Shown: positions 35,101 to 47,133, counted from the stretch's first letter. The stretch is DNA of 64,000 nucleotides from Platanthera guangdongensis (GCA_039583875.1 CM077166.1:87976564-88040563), one strand, 5' to 3'. Translations and numbers: made by a program. Notes: generated from the sequence alone by a model not told the origin.

Positions 35101-35478
35101 GCTGGCGGCCCCCTCTCTCTCCCTTCTTCCTAGCTCAGCTCAGCTCCCTCGGCAACCAACCTGCAAGCACAACAGTCATAGTAACCGTCTGTTCGACAGC
35201 TCCTGATCAACCTCCTCCTCTCATCAGCCTTCCTGGCTGCTCTCAGCATTGTCTCCTCTATCCCCGCAACCTCCTTAACAAGCATTTGCTCAACTCTCGA
35301 GCACTCAGAAGATTCCTTCATCCCTCTTCCCCCTCAGCCTTCATCCCTCTACCTCTCCTAGCTTGTGAGATCGAACACTCCCCTCCGTGTTAGCTGCCCG
35401 GTGCCATTTTCGTGCATCAACGGTTAACACGTGACCTTCAGATCCGAACAGACGGTGAACAATGACTGTTTCCCATGT
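35101..35478 (+). other. Element D leader between LTR and gag
   Basis: CT-rich DNA without a clear reading frame. An ATG at about 35462 may open the gag region, which then needs frame changes before the clean frame at 35604. Confidence 0.45.
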
Positions 35479-35603
35479 CAGATCGCCATTCAGCCGAGAA
35501 CCTTGCTCAGTCAAGTCCCAGAGATGATCCTCTCTAGGAGGACTTTGAGCAATCGAGCCGTGAGAATGCTCAGCAGTTCCATGCAATCAGCAAAAAGCTC
35601 GCT

Positions 35604-36822
35604 ATGATCACGCATCGACTAGACTCTCAACCTGCAACGACCCCAGCTGCTCCAGCTGCTCCGATCAATCCAGCACCGACTTTGGAGCACCAGCAATCTT
35701 ATCCTCCAGCTTACCCGCCGGTCTATCCTCCTTACACAGCAACCTACCCGCAAGGTCCTGCAGCTCCTCTGCGACCTCAAGATGAAGAGTTTTCTTCTCG
35801 CCAAAACTTCTTCCGGGAAGCAGCCCGGGGAAGCCCTGCTAGATTTCTCAATTTTCAGGGAAGTCATCCCTACCCTTCAGCTCCTGCCTTTGCTCCTCAT
35901 GCAACAACTTTTCCTTTTTATCCTCCTACTTCTTTTGCAGCTGCAGTTTATGCCCCCTTTTTTCCTTATGTTGTAGGAGAGCAAGAAGAACCTTCACCAT
36001 TCACAGAGAATGTTCGTCACGAACCAACTCCAGCAAACTTCAGAGAACCTCGGTTACCAATCTACACAATAGAGACTGATCCGGTGAAGCATCTTCAAGC
36101 CTTTGAATCAGTCGTTGCTCTAAAAACCCTTTCAGATGCAACTAAGTACAAGCTCCTTGTCACTACTTTTGATGGGCAAGTAAGGGACTGGTTCTATGAC
36201 CTTCGTCCTCACTCCATCACTTCCTTTGCTGATCCACGAAGGGAGTTCTTGCTCAGATTCTCTACCTCCACCAAGAGAAAGGGCGGTCCTGAAGCCGTCT
36301 TTGAGATCAAGCAGCGCAGCGATGAAACTTGGTCTCAGTTTGTTGATCGATTCCGAAGAGAGATTTTGGACATCGAGATTACTGATCAAGAAATGTATAG
36401 AGTAGCTCTTATTCACGGTCTTCGTGAAGGGCCTCTCAAATTTGAGGCCAATGTCCATGCTCTAAGAACATAACAAGAGTTGATTGCCTTAGCCAACTCA
36501 TACATCCGAGGCGAAAAAAGCAACCTAGGCTTCATCTCCAAGCTCATATCAGAGAAAGATCCTTTTCACAAACAACCTCCGAGGTCTCCTCACAATCATT
36601 CCTAACTAACTCAAGAAAGGAGATAAGGTTTCAACGCCTTAGATACTCCTTCCCGAGCCATGAACGTGCTCAAGATTCATTGCTACCACTCACTCTGACT
36701 TCGCAAACAGCAGCAGTTCATCAAGCAGCAAGACAATGACTTGCATGAGTCTGATCTCGATGAGGCCATGCAAGAATTAATCCAAATTATGAAAGATAGG
36801 GCCAACTACAAAAAGCCTTACT
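35604..36822 (+). pseudogene. Element D gag (Tat-like Ty3/gypsy), broken
   Basis: An open frame of 289 codons (35604-36473) starts with a Pro/Ala/Tyr-rich segment. A capsid core of the plant Retrotrans_gag type follows: DPVKHLQAFES near residue 158, WFYDLRPHSITSF near 195, and ETWSQFVDRFRREI near 245. A TAA at 36471 interrupts it. The same frame continues with QELIALANSYIRGEK to about 36603; further degraded fragments extend to about 36822. The sequence pattern matches Tat-lineage gag. No pol was seen, because E cuts the element at 36830. Confidence 0.78.
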
Positions 36823-36829
36823 GACCAGC

Positions 36830-38412
36830 TGATGCTAAAGATCACGTTAGTGAACCGGCCGCACAAGTAATATAAAATGGGCGGGTTTTCCCAAGTATCG
36901 ATCTCTCAAGGAACACAGTAAGGTGGAGTTAATTTCGAGGAGGACTTGAGATTGAAGTCCTCAAGGTCGGCGGTAACGATGGGGGTTTTGAAAATGCAGA
37001 CAAAGAAAATAAAACACTATCAACTACTCCTATGCAATGTCGCTATGCGATGCTTCGCAAGGCGGGATGGAAGACTAGTCGGGCCGCTATGCACCGAATA
37101 ACTAGGTGGATGGGCGAGTAGGCTTGCGGATGAGGTGATGAGAATGGCAGAATGAGTGTCAAAAACACCTCTTCGCTACGCATGCCACTAACAATTAATA
37201 GTGCGGCAAGGGTGGATGGTGGTGGATGGAATATGGCGCACCTCAAGAAAATAACAAAAATATGAAATCACATAGACATGATTTGATACAAATGTATATC
37301 AAAATAATTAAAACTTCATCATAAATAAGAGATCAACTATACTATTCAACAACAAGAGAAGAAAAGTGTGCGAAATCGACCGGATGTAAAGTCTTGCTGA
37401 GGATTCACGGTTGGAATCGTCGGGTTGTCAATCTGATTCCAATCCTCGGTCCTCAACCGCGTCCGGGGTAGAGAAGGGATGTCACCACCTTCCAATGGCC
37501 CGTCTTCTTTGTGTCACGATCTGGTGGAGGATGGCACAACTTCTCCTAGCTTGATGGAGAAAGCTAGGTCAAGCTATTCTTGAAGCTCAAAGATGAAGGA
37601 GGAGGCTGAGAGGAAGCTCCAGCTTAGATTTAGCGGTGAAAGCTTGCCCGGAGCACCTCCCTACGATGGAAGTTGAAGGGGAATGGAGGAACCCTTCCTC
37701 GGAGACGAAAATGGTGGAGAAATGCAGAGCGATCCGAGAGATTCTGAATTAGGGCGAGACCTGCGATATTTATACAAAGCAGAATTGAACAATGCGCACG
37801 ATCATGGGCGCACAACCAGTGGTTGTGCGCACTATGTCCAGTGATCGTGCGTACTGGCATGGCAGATTAGGAAGAAGAACTGGGATAACTCGCACGAGCA
37901 ATGCCGCACGACTAGTTGTCGTGCGCACTAAGTCCAATGGTCGTGCGATTACCCTAGACAGAACTCCAGAAAAAGAGGATTCAATGCACACGATTAGTGG
38001 CGCATGACAGATGGTCGTGCGCATTGTGTCCAGTGGTCGTGCGATTACCCCAGGTTGATTCTGGAAAATGAAGAGTGGTGCGCACGATCATGGGCGCACG
38101 ACCAGTGGTCGTGCGCATTAGATCCCATGATCGTGCGCAGTATTCCTATTTCACAACCATCCCGGAACACGCACACGACCCCTGTACTGATAGGAAAAAC
38201 AAATCACCAATCTGTGCAGATATTCCAGGCAAAAACAAAAAGGAGAACAGACAATAAAAATAACAAAATACACAACCACGGGCATAAATGTGCACTTCCT
38301 ATGGAAATATAGACAAGATGAAATATATACGATAATGAACTAAAAGTGAAGTGCAAGCGAAGGAAAACAAGCCCAGATGAGTCCGAAAATAGGTATAAAA
38401 ATGGACTCATCA
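36830..38412 (-). repeat. Element E LTR (1,583 bp, minus orientation)
   Basis: The minus strand starts TGATGAGTCCATTTTTATACC-like and ends TTTAGCATCA. It is preceded (minus sense) by TTAAGTCTGGGGGTG, a polypurine tract, so it is the 3' LTR of a Ty3/gypsy element. A TATAAATATC box lies at 37765-37774, minus strand. The U3 array is annotated separately. The left flank CCAGC (36825-36829) has no partner in the window because B cut the element. Confidence 0.82.
37795..38140 (-). repeat. U3 inverted-repeat array of E (GTCGTGCGC half-sites)
   Basis: Repeated GCGCACGA and TCGTGCGC half-sites are arranged as inverted pairs around CCAGTGG, CATGG or similar centres, about eight to ten in 350 bp. In the minus sense they lie immediately upstream of the TATA box at 37765-37774. 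Confidence 0.85.
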
Positions 38413-38937
38413 CACCCCCAGACTTAACTGTTTGCGCGTCCCGAGCAAACAAACTCTAAAGCAGAAATGGAAAATGATTTAGCTAACAAGGAAATTGCGA
38501 TACGGAGTAACATGCAAAGTCTCATGCTCGCACGCGTAAAAATATAATAGAAGAAATTTCTAAGTATACAAAATAGTTTAAACTTTTCACAATGCGTATC
38601 AACATTTTATTATTACTCAAAAATGGAATCACGGTGAATCATCCGGTCATGCGTAGGGAGAAAGTAGACTAATCGCTAGGCGAGCATTGAGAAAGATCGG
38701 GGCTCGGGATAACCTCCAAAGGAATCCACCAAAGTCGGTGACCATATGCTTGCCCTTTCGCATTCTCTCCACGGCACTAGTTTGGTTCACACACAAATCA
38801 GTAGGACTTTAGGTGAAGAGATGGGGTTTGGGTTTCGGTGAGGTAAACCAAAATAAACAGGAAGGGTATGCATCTAACCCAAATGAGCTATCAAAGAAAG
38901 AATCCATCAGCTAACCAAAATATATTCGGGTACACCA
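38413..38937 (-). other. Element E internal fragment with polypurine tract
   Basis: The tract (minus GGGGGTG, 38413-38420) is followed by non-coding DNA typical of the 3' untranslated region of such elements. It ends where the LTR of B begins. No coding frame was recognised. Confidence 0.65.
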
Positions 38938-39017
38938 TGTAACATCCCATGTTACTTCTGGACCCCTCAACTTAGATTGGGTTAGGCCTGGGTGAGATTT
39001 AAGGAAGACCAACTATG

Positions 39018-39385
39018 TTTGACCCTAGGTAGTGGGTGGTAACCATGTGGGGCCCACTATAAGACCATAGTCAAACTAGATCAAACTAGCCTAAGTGGGG
39101 ACCATAGCCACACCATGAGCCCACCACATTGCCCTAACCCTAAAAACAATCTAAGTGGACCCTAGGGCATGTCACTAGGTCAACACTTTGACCCCAATTG
39201 ACCAAAGTCAACCTTGGGCTTAATTTGGTCAAACCCACACTCATAAGCCCAATTAGCCTAAGTAGGGCACCCCCTTGACCCAACCCAAGTTGGGTGGTGC
39301 CACTAGACCCATTACCACCAAGTAGGGTCAGCTCACCCACCATGGTTGACCAAGTCAACCATAAAAGTCAATTTGGTCAATATAA
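39018..39385 (+). promoter_or_regulatory. Cluster of W-box-like TTGAC(C/T) motifs in B LTR
   Basis: By eye about a dozen TTGAC cores on both strands in about 370 bp, several as close pairs such as TTGACCAAAGTCAA. TTGACC/T is the known binding core of plant WRKY factors; activity here is inference. Confidence 0.55.
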
Positions 39386-42300
39386 GGCCTAAAGAGAGAA
39401 AATGTGTGTCAAGCTCATTTCCAATGGGCTAAGCCCATGAACCAAGACCCATGACCAGCCTTAATTGTTAATGACAGCCCCTACCCTCCTGAAATTGGAG
39501 TGAGATTGCATGCAAGGGGGTAGTTTGGGAAATTGGGGGAAAAAGAGGAGAGAGAAGAGAGGGAAAAGGGGATGAAGGCCATGTGGCCCTCCTCCTCTCT
39601 TCCCAAGCACAGATCTGAACCCACACATCAATTATCATCCTTTCCAACCCAATTTCATGCCACTTGGAGCCAAGGAGGAGAAACCAAAGCTCATGGCCGA
39701 AATTCCCATCATGGTATCTCTGTATACAAGCCATATCAGCCAAAACCAACCATCCCATTAGCTTCAGACGGTCCAAAGGAGTGGAATTAGATACCTGGAT
39801 CGAAGCTTTTGGTGTAGAATCGGGTTCGGGAGCAAGCTCGCCGGAGAGGAAAATTTCCATGGCCAACCGCCGCCAAACCCGCCGTCAAGCCCCAATCCAG
39901 GTCCGTTTCACCTCACCTCTACCCGTACTAGTTTCCTAGATCTATTAGGCGAGACATCGGGCTAAAATGAGCCAGATCCAAGGTGAGCTTTTCATGAATT
40001 TCAGATTTTTTGATGGAGTGCAAGTTCGCCGGAAACCGCCGCCTCCGGCGGCCAAGTCGCCGCCGAACGTTAGCCCTCACCTCAACTGAGGTGTTGGTGG
40101 TGGTGGCCGGCCAGGGAGGTGGTTGGGTGGCCGGGAAATGGCCTTGTAAGGTGCTCGAGGTCGGGCAAATCGCGGCCCTTGGCTCCATGGAGAAGATGAA
40201 CTGATGCCCTCCATTCTGCTTTAAGATTCGTGCCATATCAAATTTAATTTTCTGTCCATGTTTTTGTTGTCACTTGCAAGCTAATTTTAGTCCTCTTAGA
40301 GGCATTTCCGGAACTTAGTCTATTAAAGAACATTGTAGCTGATGGTCTTATCTTTACTTTGCCACCCTAAACATGTGAGTTGGTGTAGTGTACAGTCCTG
40401 TAGGACATTTCTCCTAGGACTGGTCCTAGAGTAGGGCAGAAATTAAATTGGATGCCCAGGTCAAACCATTAGTCACCATGGCCCCATATTTTGGGCACAT
40501 GCATGATAAGGGCATACCTAGCCCCTGCCAAAAATTAGGAATTTTTAGAGAAACATTTCCTATAGTTTTTGCCAAAATATCAAAATACAAATAAATGAAA
40601 TATATGGCGTTTTACACATCCCCATGGTCCCAAATCTTGGTGGTAGGTCAATGGGGACATCCTTGGTGCATGATAAAATTTTCAGCACCTTGGGTTCACT
40701 GCATGTTGGAGAATCCACTTGCATGTGTTAGCTCATGTTATGCCTTGGTGTGCAAATATAGTGTATTCAACCCAATGGTGACATGTAAAGGTCTTGGGAT
40801 TATTTACAGCGGTTGATTAGGATAAATTTCATCCCTCAAATTAATCATGGAATTTTTGGAATCAAAAATTCCATTTATTGGAATTTATTTTAAATATAGC
40901 TATTTTTGAAATAAAATTGGAAAAATAGGTTTTCCTCAAGTACAAATCCTAAAATTTTGCAAGGCATAGATAATGTCACATTTGACTTAGGAAAAATATG
41001 ATCCCTCTGTTTTGAAGAACTTTTGGAGTAGATATCTTAAATTGCCCATTTTACCCTTGTCTTATTTAATTCTTGAAATGATGGATATGTACCTCAGAAA
41101 AATTTGAAATTTTTTCTACGGCTATAAAATGATATTATTAGTTTTGCATGAATTTCTCAGAATTAATGGATGCATTGTTAGTTGTTAGATTAATATAATG
41201 GCATTTTTGGTAAATATGTTATAATGGAATTTTATAGGCCATTTCACAATTAATGTTGATGATACTCTGCCAATAGTCCTAAATTAGTGTTCTAAAAGTT
41301 CTGTAAGTTTCCTGGAATTTTTGATTACATAATGCCTATACTTCATTTGGAAAATGGAATTTGTGTGAATTTGATATTAAATAGGAAATGGGAATAAATA
41401 ATTAAAGGAAAATTATGAAACTCTGTAGGCAGCAATATTTTATCAATATACATCTCAGGAAAAATTTCCTAGGTCAGTGGATATTTAAACATACTACTTC
41501 ATGTGTAAAGTGACCTAGTGTTTAAATTAAAAGATTTAATTAAAGTACTATTTGGCCAAGAAAAATTATGCGAATTCATAGGGTAGTTCCCTTAGTCCAT
41601 ACCACCCTAGGATAAATATATAGAGACAAGATGCCTTAAGGTTTGGAAGATCACATTTTTAGGGTAATCATAGGACATGGTCTGCATATAACACAAATAG
41701 GACTTGCCTTAGGGGTTACCAGGGGATTGATTATCGGCAGAAATAAGAGAGTTCAACATGAGTAACCCTGGTGGGTAGAGTTGTCTTAGTGAGGGATCAA
41801 AAGTGCAAGTCTTAGTTAGCAACTGGAGTAGGGGTCGGCGGAAGACCGTCGGTTTCCCGGTAACACCTTAAGTCACTAGGGTTGTACTAGAGCAATAAGG
41901 AGAGCTGGGGAGATACATGGGTAGCCATCAACTAAAATAAATATCCTTGCGAAAGGGAACGTTGGGCGTAATCCCAACACAGTTCCTAGTGCCCCTTGAG
42001 AGCCCTTCACAGGGAATACCGGGCGCAGTCCTGGGATTAACCATAAATCTCTAATTATAATAACCCGTAGACAAGAGTAGTTTAATAGGTTAGGACATTG
42101 TTGTACCTTCTCGCCCGTGTAGGGTTAGAGAGATTCATGATTTATGCTCACCCGTTTAGGGTTGGATGGAGTTGGTATAAAGGCACTAATGTGCGTTCTC
42201 ACCCATTTTGGGGTTTGAGGGAGTTGGTATAAAGGCACTAACGTGCGTTCTCACCCGGGTTTGGGTTTGAGGGATTCAGGACGGGTTTGGTCCTACGAGC

Positions 42301-42778
42301 GGGAGGCTCGGAATGAATTATTTGTATGTGCATAAATATCGTGGCGGGGCATGCGGTACTGGCCGTTCGTCACACCGATGACAGTACGGTGCACCAGGCG
42401 GTTGTGAGAGTTAGAGGGCCAGTGGGTTGTTTTACACTGCGGTATGGAGGACGATCCCAAATAACACACATCCGACCCAACAAGACTGACGGGTTTGTCA
42501 GCAAAGTACGTACGCGAGACTCTAGAGTGCACCTTGGACGTGTACAAAGGCGTATAAGAGGGGTCTAAGGCTTGGTAGTGTGCATACCCGTCTAGAAGCG
42601 GAGACGCCCGCTCCGCTGCTGCCGTAGCCACAGCGGTGGTACCCGAGAGTGATGCTAGCTCTCAAAAAGTGGGAACTAAAGGTCTGTGATCACAGAGTCG
42701 TTGTGTGTGAGTTGCACTTTCCTGCGCATAAATTGCATCATATCATTCATCCATATTAGGTCATACGCTTCATAAATC

Positions 42779-42876
42779 CTTATCATTTAAATTAGTATGG
42801 GCTCTTTTATATGATAAGTTAAATTTCCTGGAAACCCTAACTTATATATTTGTATGGGCATTTATATAAGTTAGGG
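42779..42876 (+). other. Twin stem-loops in B LTR with conserved TATGGGC loops
   Basis: Stem-loop 1 (42779-42818) has arms CTTATCATnTAAA with one mismatch and loop TTAGTATGGGCTC. Stem-loop 2 (42835-42876) has perfect 14-bp arms CCCTAACTTATATA and loop TTTGTATGGGCATT. Equivalent pairs occur in both LTRs of C. Confidence 0.75.
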
Positions 42877-42879
42877 TAC
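42875..42879. repeat. Target-site duplication of H, left copy (GGTAC)
   Basis: Identical to 47543-47547. Confidence 0.95.
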
Positions 42880-43288
42880 TGTTAAAGTATTAGACCGGGC
42901 GGCTTAGCGGTCTGATCCAACGGTTTGTTGACCGGGCGGCTTAGCGGTCTGATCCAGCGGTTTGTTGACCGAGCGGTCTGGCGATCTCACTCTGAAGCCT
43001 GGAGACCGGGCGGTCTATCGGTCTACCATTGCGGCCTGTTCTATCCTGCTGGAGTTGCCGAGTGGTTAACCCATCTGTCTAACCGCGCGGCCTGTACGGT
43101 CACCTTTATTCTAGCCGCTCAGTATTGTAATTGTTTAGTCCCACATTGTTTGTATACTCTCTTTCTTATCTCCTCCATTCTATATAAGGGAGGCCATACC
43201 TTTGTAAATGATATCTTTTTTGGATAATAAAATTTCAATTATTCAAAAGTTTATCCGCTTGTTCTCTCTTTTTCGCTACTTTCTAACA
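42880..43288 (+). repeat. Element H 5' LTR (409 bp)
   Basis: Starts TGTTAAAGTATTAGACC, ends TTTCTAACA. U3 holds a 37-bp tandem unit at 42893-42929 and 42930-42966 plus a partial third, rich in GGGCGG and AGCGGTCT words. TATATAAGG lies at 43181 and AATAAA at 43226. Confidence 0.95.
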
Positions 43289-43300
43289 TGGTATCAGAGC
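43289..43300 (+). other. Element H primer binding site (initiator tRNA-Met)
   Basis: TGGTATCAGAGC begins immediately after the LTR. Confidence 0.95.
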
Positions 43301-43866
43301 ACACGGTTATTTCCTCCTGATTCTGTGCGCTCTCTGTTGTTCGCGGCTTGTTTTCCGCTTTTTGCGAACTGCCTCGTGACTTGCCTTCTCTTCTGTCTGC
43401 TACCCTGTTCGCGCGGCTTGTTTCTGTCCGCTGCCCTGTTCACGCGGCTTGCTTCTTCTTGGTTCTCTTCTCCTACTGCTATTCGTCGCAGCGACCTGTT
43501 TCCTTGTCGCCGCGCTCCTTGTTCTTTCTTGCCTCTCCGACTTCCTAGTCGTTGCGGCCTGTCTCTGTCCGCGTGCCTTGTCTCTACCCACTGCGGACTT
43601 CTTCTCCCTGTCCGCTTCTGCTTTCCCCATTTCCACTTGTCTCTATACTCGCGGTTTGCTGCTGTGATCTGCCTGACCGTGCGGGTTGTTCCTATCTCAC
43701 CTACATCTTGGTCGCGGTCACCTGCTCTTCTCCTCTCTTCTGTTCGCTCGGCCTTTTCAGTCCGCCCGACCTCTTCCCCGCTGTGCCTTTGACCTCTTTC
43801 TAGCCGCTACTGTTCGCGCGACTTCTTCTGTTTTCTAACCGCTTCTGTTCGCGCGGCTTCTTCTGC
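43301..43866 (+). other. Element H leader without gag
   Basis: A CT-rich stretch with repeated GCGCGGCTTG, GTTCGCGCGGC and TCTGTCCGC words. It contains open frames up to 194 codons, but they are Leu/Ser/Cys/Arg-rich by composition and carry no capsid or zinc-knuckle motif. Confidence 0.7.
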
Positions 43867-45640
43867 TTGCCGGGTTCTATGACTATCTCCAGTCTCACCA
43901 CTACTCCTGCAGCTCCTTCTTCGGCCTCCGCCTCTTCTCGGTCGTCTGCCTCTGTGGCCACGACGTCAGGTAGTGCCCACGTCGTTACCCAAGGTAAATG
44001 GCTGATTGACTCCGGTGCCACAAATCATATGACGGGCAACCCTCATTGCTTCTCCCGTCTTGAGACCCATGACCGCTTACCCCCGGTTCGTGTGGTAGAT
44101 GGTTCCCCGTCCCCGGTTCATGGGATGAGCATGGTTCAACTCACCCCATCGATTTGCTTGGAGGATACCCTCTATGTCTCGAAGTTCCCGTGTAATTTGT
44201 TATCAGTTACTACTTTATGCCGGCAACTTCAGTGCTCCGTCTTATTCACTCCCACTACTTGTTCTTTTCAGGACCCGAGGACCCAGCGGACGATTGCTAC
44301 TGGGACTGAGAGCGGCGGCCTCTACTTCCTCGACGATGTTTCCGCTCTATCTGCCTACTCCTCCTCCACCGATCTCCTTCAGTGGCATCTTCGTCTTGGA
44401 CATCCTCCTCCTCGGCTTATTCGCCAGCTTCTGCCCCACTTACCTCCTACCAGTTCTCCGCTCAACTGTGATGCGTGTCAGCTTGGCAAACATCATCGCT
44501 CCTCCTTCCCACCGAAGCAAGGTCGTGGCTCCTCTCGCATATTTGATCTTATTCATTCTGATGTATGGGGTCCTGCTCCTACCCTCATAGTTGGTCGGGG
44601 CAGTTCCTATTTTGTCACTTTTATCGATGATTTTTCTCGATGTACCTTGGTGTATCTGTTAAAAGATCGCTCTGAACTATTTTCTGTTTGGCAATCATTT
44701 TACTTTATGATTAAGACTCAATTTGCTATTTCTATTAAAGTCTTACGTTCTGATAATGCCAAAGAATATCTGACTCATGAGTTCTCCGCATTCTTTCACC
44801 AACATGGCCTCCTTCATCAAACGACTTGTGTTTACACCTCCCAGCAGAATGGGGTGGCGGAGCGTAAAAACCGTCACCTGCTTGATATTGCGCGTACTCT
44901 CATGACGCAGATGCACGTCCCTCGCTCCTACTGGGGCTACGCTGTGCTCCTCGCCTGCTATCTCATCAATCGCCTTCCCTCCGCGGTTCTCCACGGCCAG
45001 ACTCCCTTCTCCCTTCTCTACCCCCACCAGGAACCTTTTCCTCTTTCTCTCCGTGTCTTTGGTTGTACGGCCTTTGTTCACGCTCCCTCCGCTACCCGCG
45101 ACAAGATTTCCACCCGTTCCACCAAGTGTGTCTTTTTGGGGTACTCTACCACTAAAAAAGGCTATTGCTGCTTTGACCCCCTTCTCCGCAAGCAGTTTGT
45201 CTCCGCGGATGTGACTTTCTTCGAAAATGCTTCCTATTTCTCTCCTCCCTCTTCTCTTCCTTCTGATATCTCCGTTCCTTCCACACCTCTCCACGTTTTC
45301 CCACCTTTGTCTCCTCCTCCACCCACTCCTTCCCAGTCCGTCTCCCCACCCACCCCTCCACCCTCCTCTCCGCTGCCGTCTCTCTCTAGTCCCGGGCCAG
45401 CCTTCTCCGCCACGGACGCTCCGGTCGCTGACGCTCCCGTCGCCGATGCTCCCGTTGACCTGAATGTTCCCATTGCCCTTCGCAAAGGGGTGTGGGCGTG
45501 TACTCAACACCCGCTCACGGCTGTTGTTTCCTATGATCAGTTTTCTCCTTCTCACAGGTGTTTTGCCTTGGCTATCTCTGCTACTTCTACTCCCCGTACC
45601 TCCCAGGAGGCTCTTGCTCTCCCTCATTGGAAGTCGGCCA
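43867..45640 (+). pseudogene. Element H protease and integrase
   Basis: The frame starts at ATG 43867 with a Ser/Thr/Ala-rich lead. Then come a copia protease motif (LIDSGATNHMTG, near residue 47), the pre-integrase zinc region (HLRLGH near 178, CDACQLGKHH near 205), and an integrase core with HSDVWGP near 227, LRSDNAKEY near 295 and QQNGVAERKNR near 325. A Pro/Ser-rich linker follows. At about 45640 the frame needed for RT changes; an extra AT (ATAT for AT) would explain it. Confidence 0.9.
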
Positions 45641-47126
45641 TATGGATGAGGAGATGGCTACTCTTACTGAACGGGGTACCTGGACCCTGGTTCCTCCTCC
45701 CGTGGGCACTGATGTGGTTGGCTGTCGCTGGGTCTTCGTTGTGAAGTTTCGCCTCGACGGCACTGTGGATCGCTACAAAGCCCGGCTGGTGGCCAAGGGC
45801 TTCACTCAGACTTACGGCGTTGATTACTTTGATACCTTCTCTCCGGTTGCTCGCCTCAGCACCATCCGGGTTCTCTTTTCTGTGGCTGTTAACCGGGCTT
45901 GGGCCATTTCCCAGCTTGATGTGAAGAATGCCTTTCTCTATGGCGATCTTCAGGAGGACGTCTATATGGAGCAACCTCCTGGGTATGTTGCTCAGGGGGA
46001 GACACGTGTATGTCATTTGAAGAAGGCCATTTATGGCCTAAAGCAGAGCCCTCGGGCATGGTTTGACAAATTCAGTGGTATTGTGGCTACCATCGGCTTT
46101 CAAAGGAGTTCGACCGATCACTCCTTATTCATTCGCAAAACGGCCTCGGGACTGGTGGTTTTGGCCGTATATGTGGATGATATTCTCCTTACTGGCGATG
46201 ACCGAGATGGGGTGGACTTGACGAAGAAGCACCTCCGTCAGCACTTGGTCACGAAGGATATGGGCTCTCCAAAATACTTTTTGGGGATAGAAATCTCTCG
46301 GAAACTTGACTCCTTGGTTCTCTCTCAACGGAAGTATGCCCTTGATCTTCTACGAGAAGCAGGATTGACAGGTGCCAAACCAGCTCGTTTTCCCATGGCT
46401 GTTGGAGAAGACAAAACTTGGACGGATGACTCGCCTCTTCTATCTGATGTCACAAGGTACAGACGTTTGGTAGGCAAACTCATCTATCTCACGGTGACTA
46501 GACCCGACATCGCCTATGCTGTAGGCAAGGTCAGTCAGTTTATGCAAGCTCCCAGGGAGTGCCATCTTTAGTCCGCCCTGAAGATTTTAGAGTATATCAA
46601 AGCAGCACCGGGCAGAGGGTTACTCTTTCAGAAGAATGGTCATCTGAGGGTTGAGGCCTACTCAAATTCAATTTTCGCGGATGACAAAGGCGATCGTAAA
46701 TCCACATCGGGTTTTTGTACCTTTGTTGGAGGTAATCTCGTGAGTTGGAAGAGCAAGAAACAGTCTGTTGTCTCCAGATCCAGTGCCGAAGCCGAATACC
46801 GGAGTATGGCGTCAACCACATGTGAGTTAAAGTGGTTGCGGGCTCTCATGCTTGACCTGGGCGAGGTATATGACTGTCCTCTCCCTATGTTCTGTGACAA
46901 CAAGGCCGCTATACACATATCCAGAAATCCGGTCTTCCATGAGAGAACAAAGCATATAGAGGTTGACTGTCACTTCATTCGGGAAGAGATTTTGAAGAAA
47001 CAGATTTGTACTCCTTTTGTCACGTCTGACAAGGAATTGACAGATATCTTCACCAAGCCGGTTTCTACTTCCTTCTTCCGCATTTGTGACAAGCTGGGCA
47101 TGATTGATATCTATGCTCCAGCTTAA
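45641..47126 (+). pseudogene. Element H reverse transcriptase and RNase H
   Basis: RT motifs: [34 protein letters not shown] near 45915-45950, and the YVDDILLTG catalytic box near 46170. TAG at 46569 interrupts the frame at HL*SALKIL. RNase H follows in the same frame: the usual YSDADWA reads YSNSIFA (first catalytic Asp replaced by Asn), RKSTSGFCTF is present, and AEAEYRSMA, CDNKAAIHI and RTKHIEVDCHFIRE follow. It ends with TAA at 47124-47126. Confidence 0.9.
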
Positions 47127-47133
47127 GGGGGAG
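47122..47133 (+). other. Element H polypurine tract
   Basis: CTTAAGGGGGAG lies directly before the 3' LTR and overlaps the pol stop codon. Confidence 0.88.

Larger units (their letters stand above)
38938..42879 (+). repeat. Element B 5' LTR, part before H
   Basis: Starts TGTAACATCCCATG; GTAACAT and ATGTTAC form a small terminal inverted repeat. It contains a W-box-like TTGAC cluster (39018-39385), an imperfect ~52-bp tandem repeat near 42140-42265 (GTTGGTATAAAGGCACTAA), and a stem-loop pair at 42779-42876. No protein-coding frame was recognised. A large AT-rich stretch at 40200-41900 shows nothing further to me. Confidence 0.87.

Noticed and set aside
40200..41900. Possible host gene or intron in the AT-rich stretch
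   Set aside because: No coding frame, splice pattern or conserved motif; it lies within the LTR of B.
43289..43300. tRNA gene suggested by TGGTATCAGAGC
   Set aside because: Only the complement of the tRNA 3' end is present; it is a primer site. The same holds for the tRNA-Asp-like sites at 24207 and 29585. No full tRNA was recognised.
43208..43792. 194-codon frame in the H leader as a possible gag or novel gene
   Set aside because: Composition follows the CT-rich DNA (Leu, Ser, Arg, Cys, Phe), it has no capsid or zinc-knuckle motif, and it overlaps the LTR end and primer site.
44743..45627. 294-codon minus-strand frame opposite H pol
   Set aside because: Antisense shadow of the integrase-linker region; no protein similarity, very Arg/Gly/Glu-rich from the CT-rich sense strand.
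45630..45650. Programmed frameshift between integrase and RT of H
   Set aside because: It looks like a duplicated AT; Ty1/copia elements normally read through this point in one frame, and no slippery site or downstream structure was seen.
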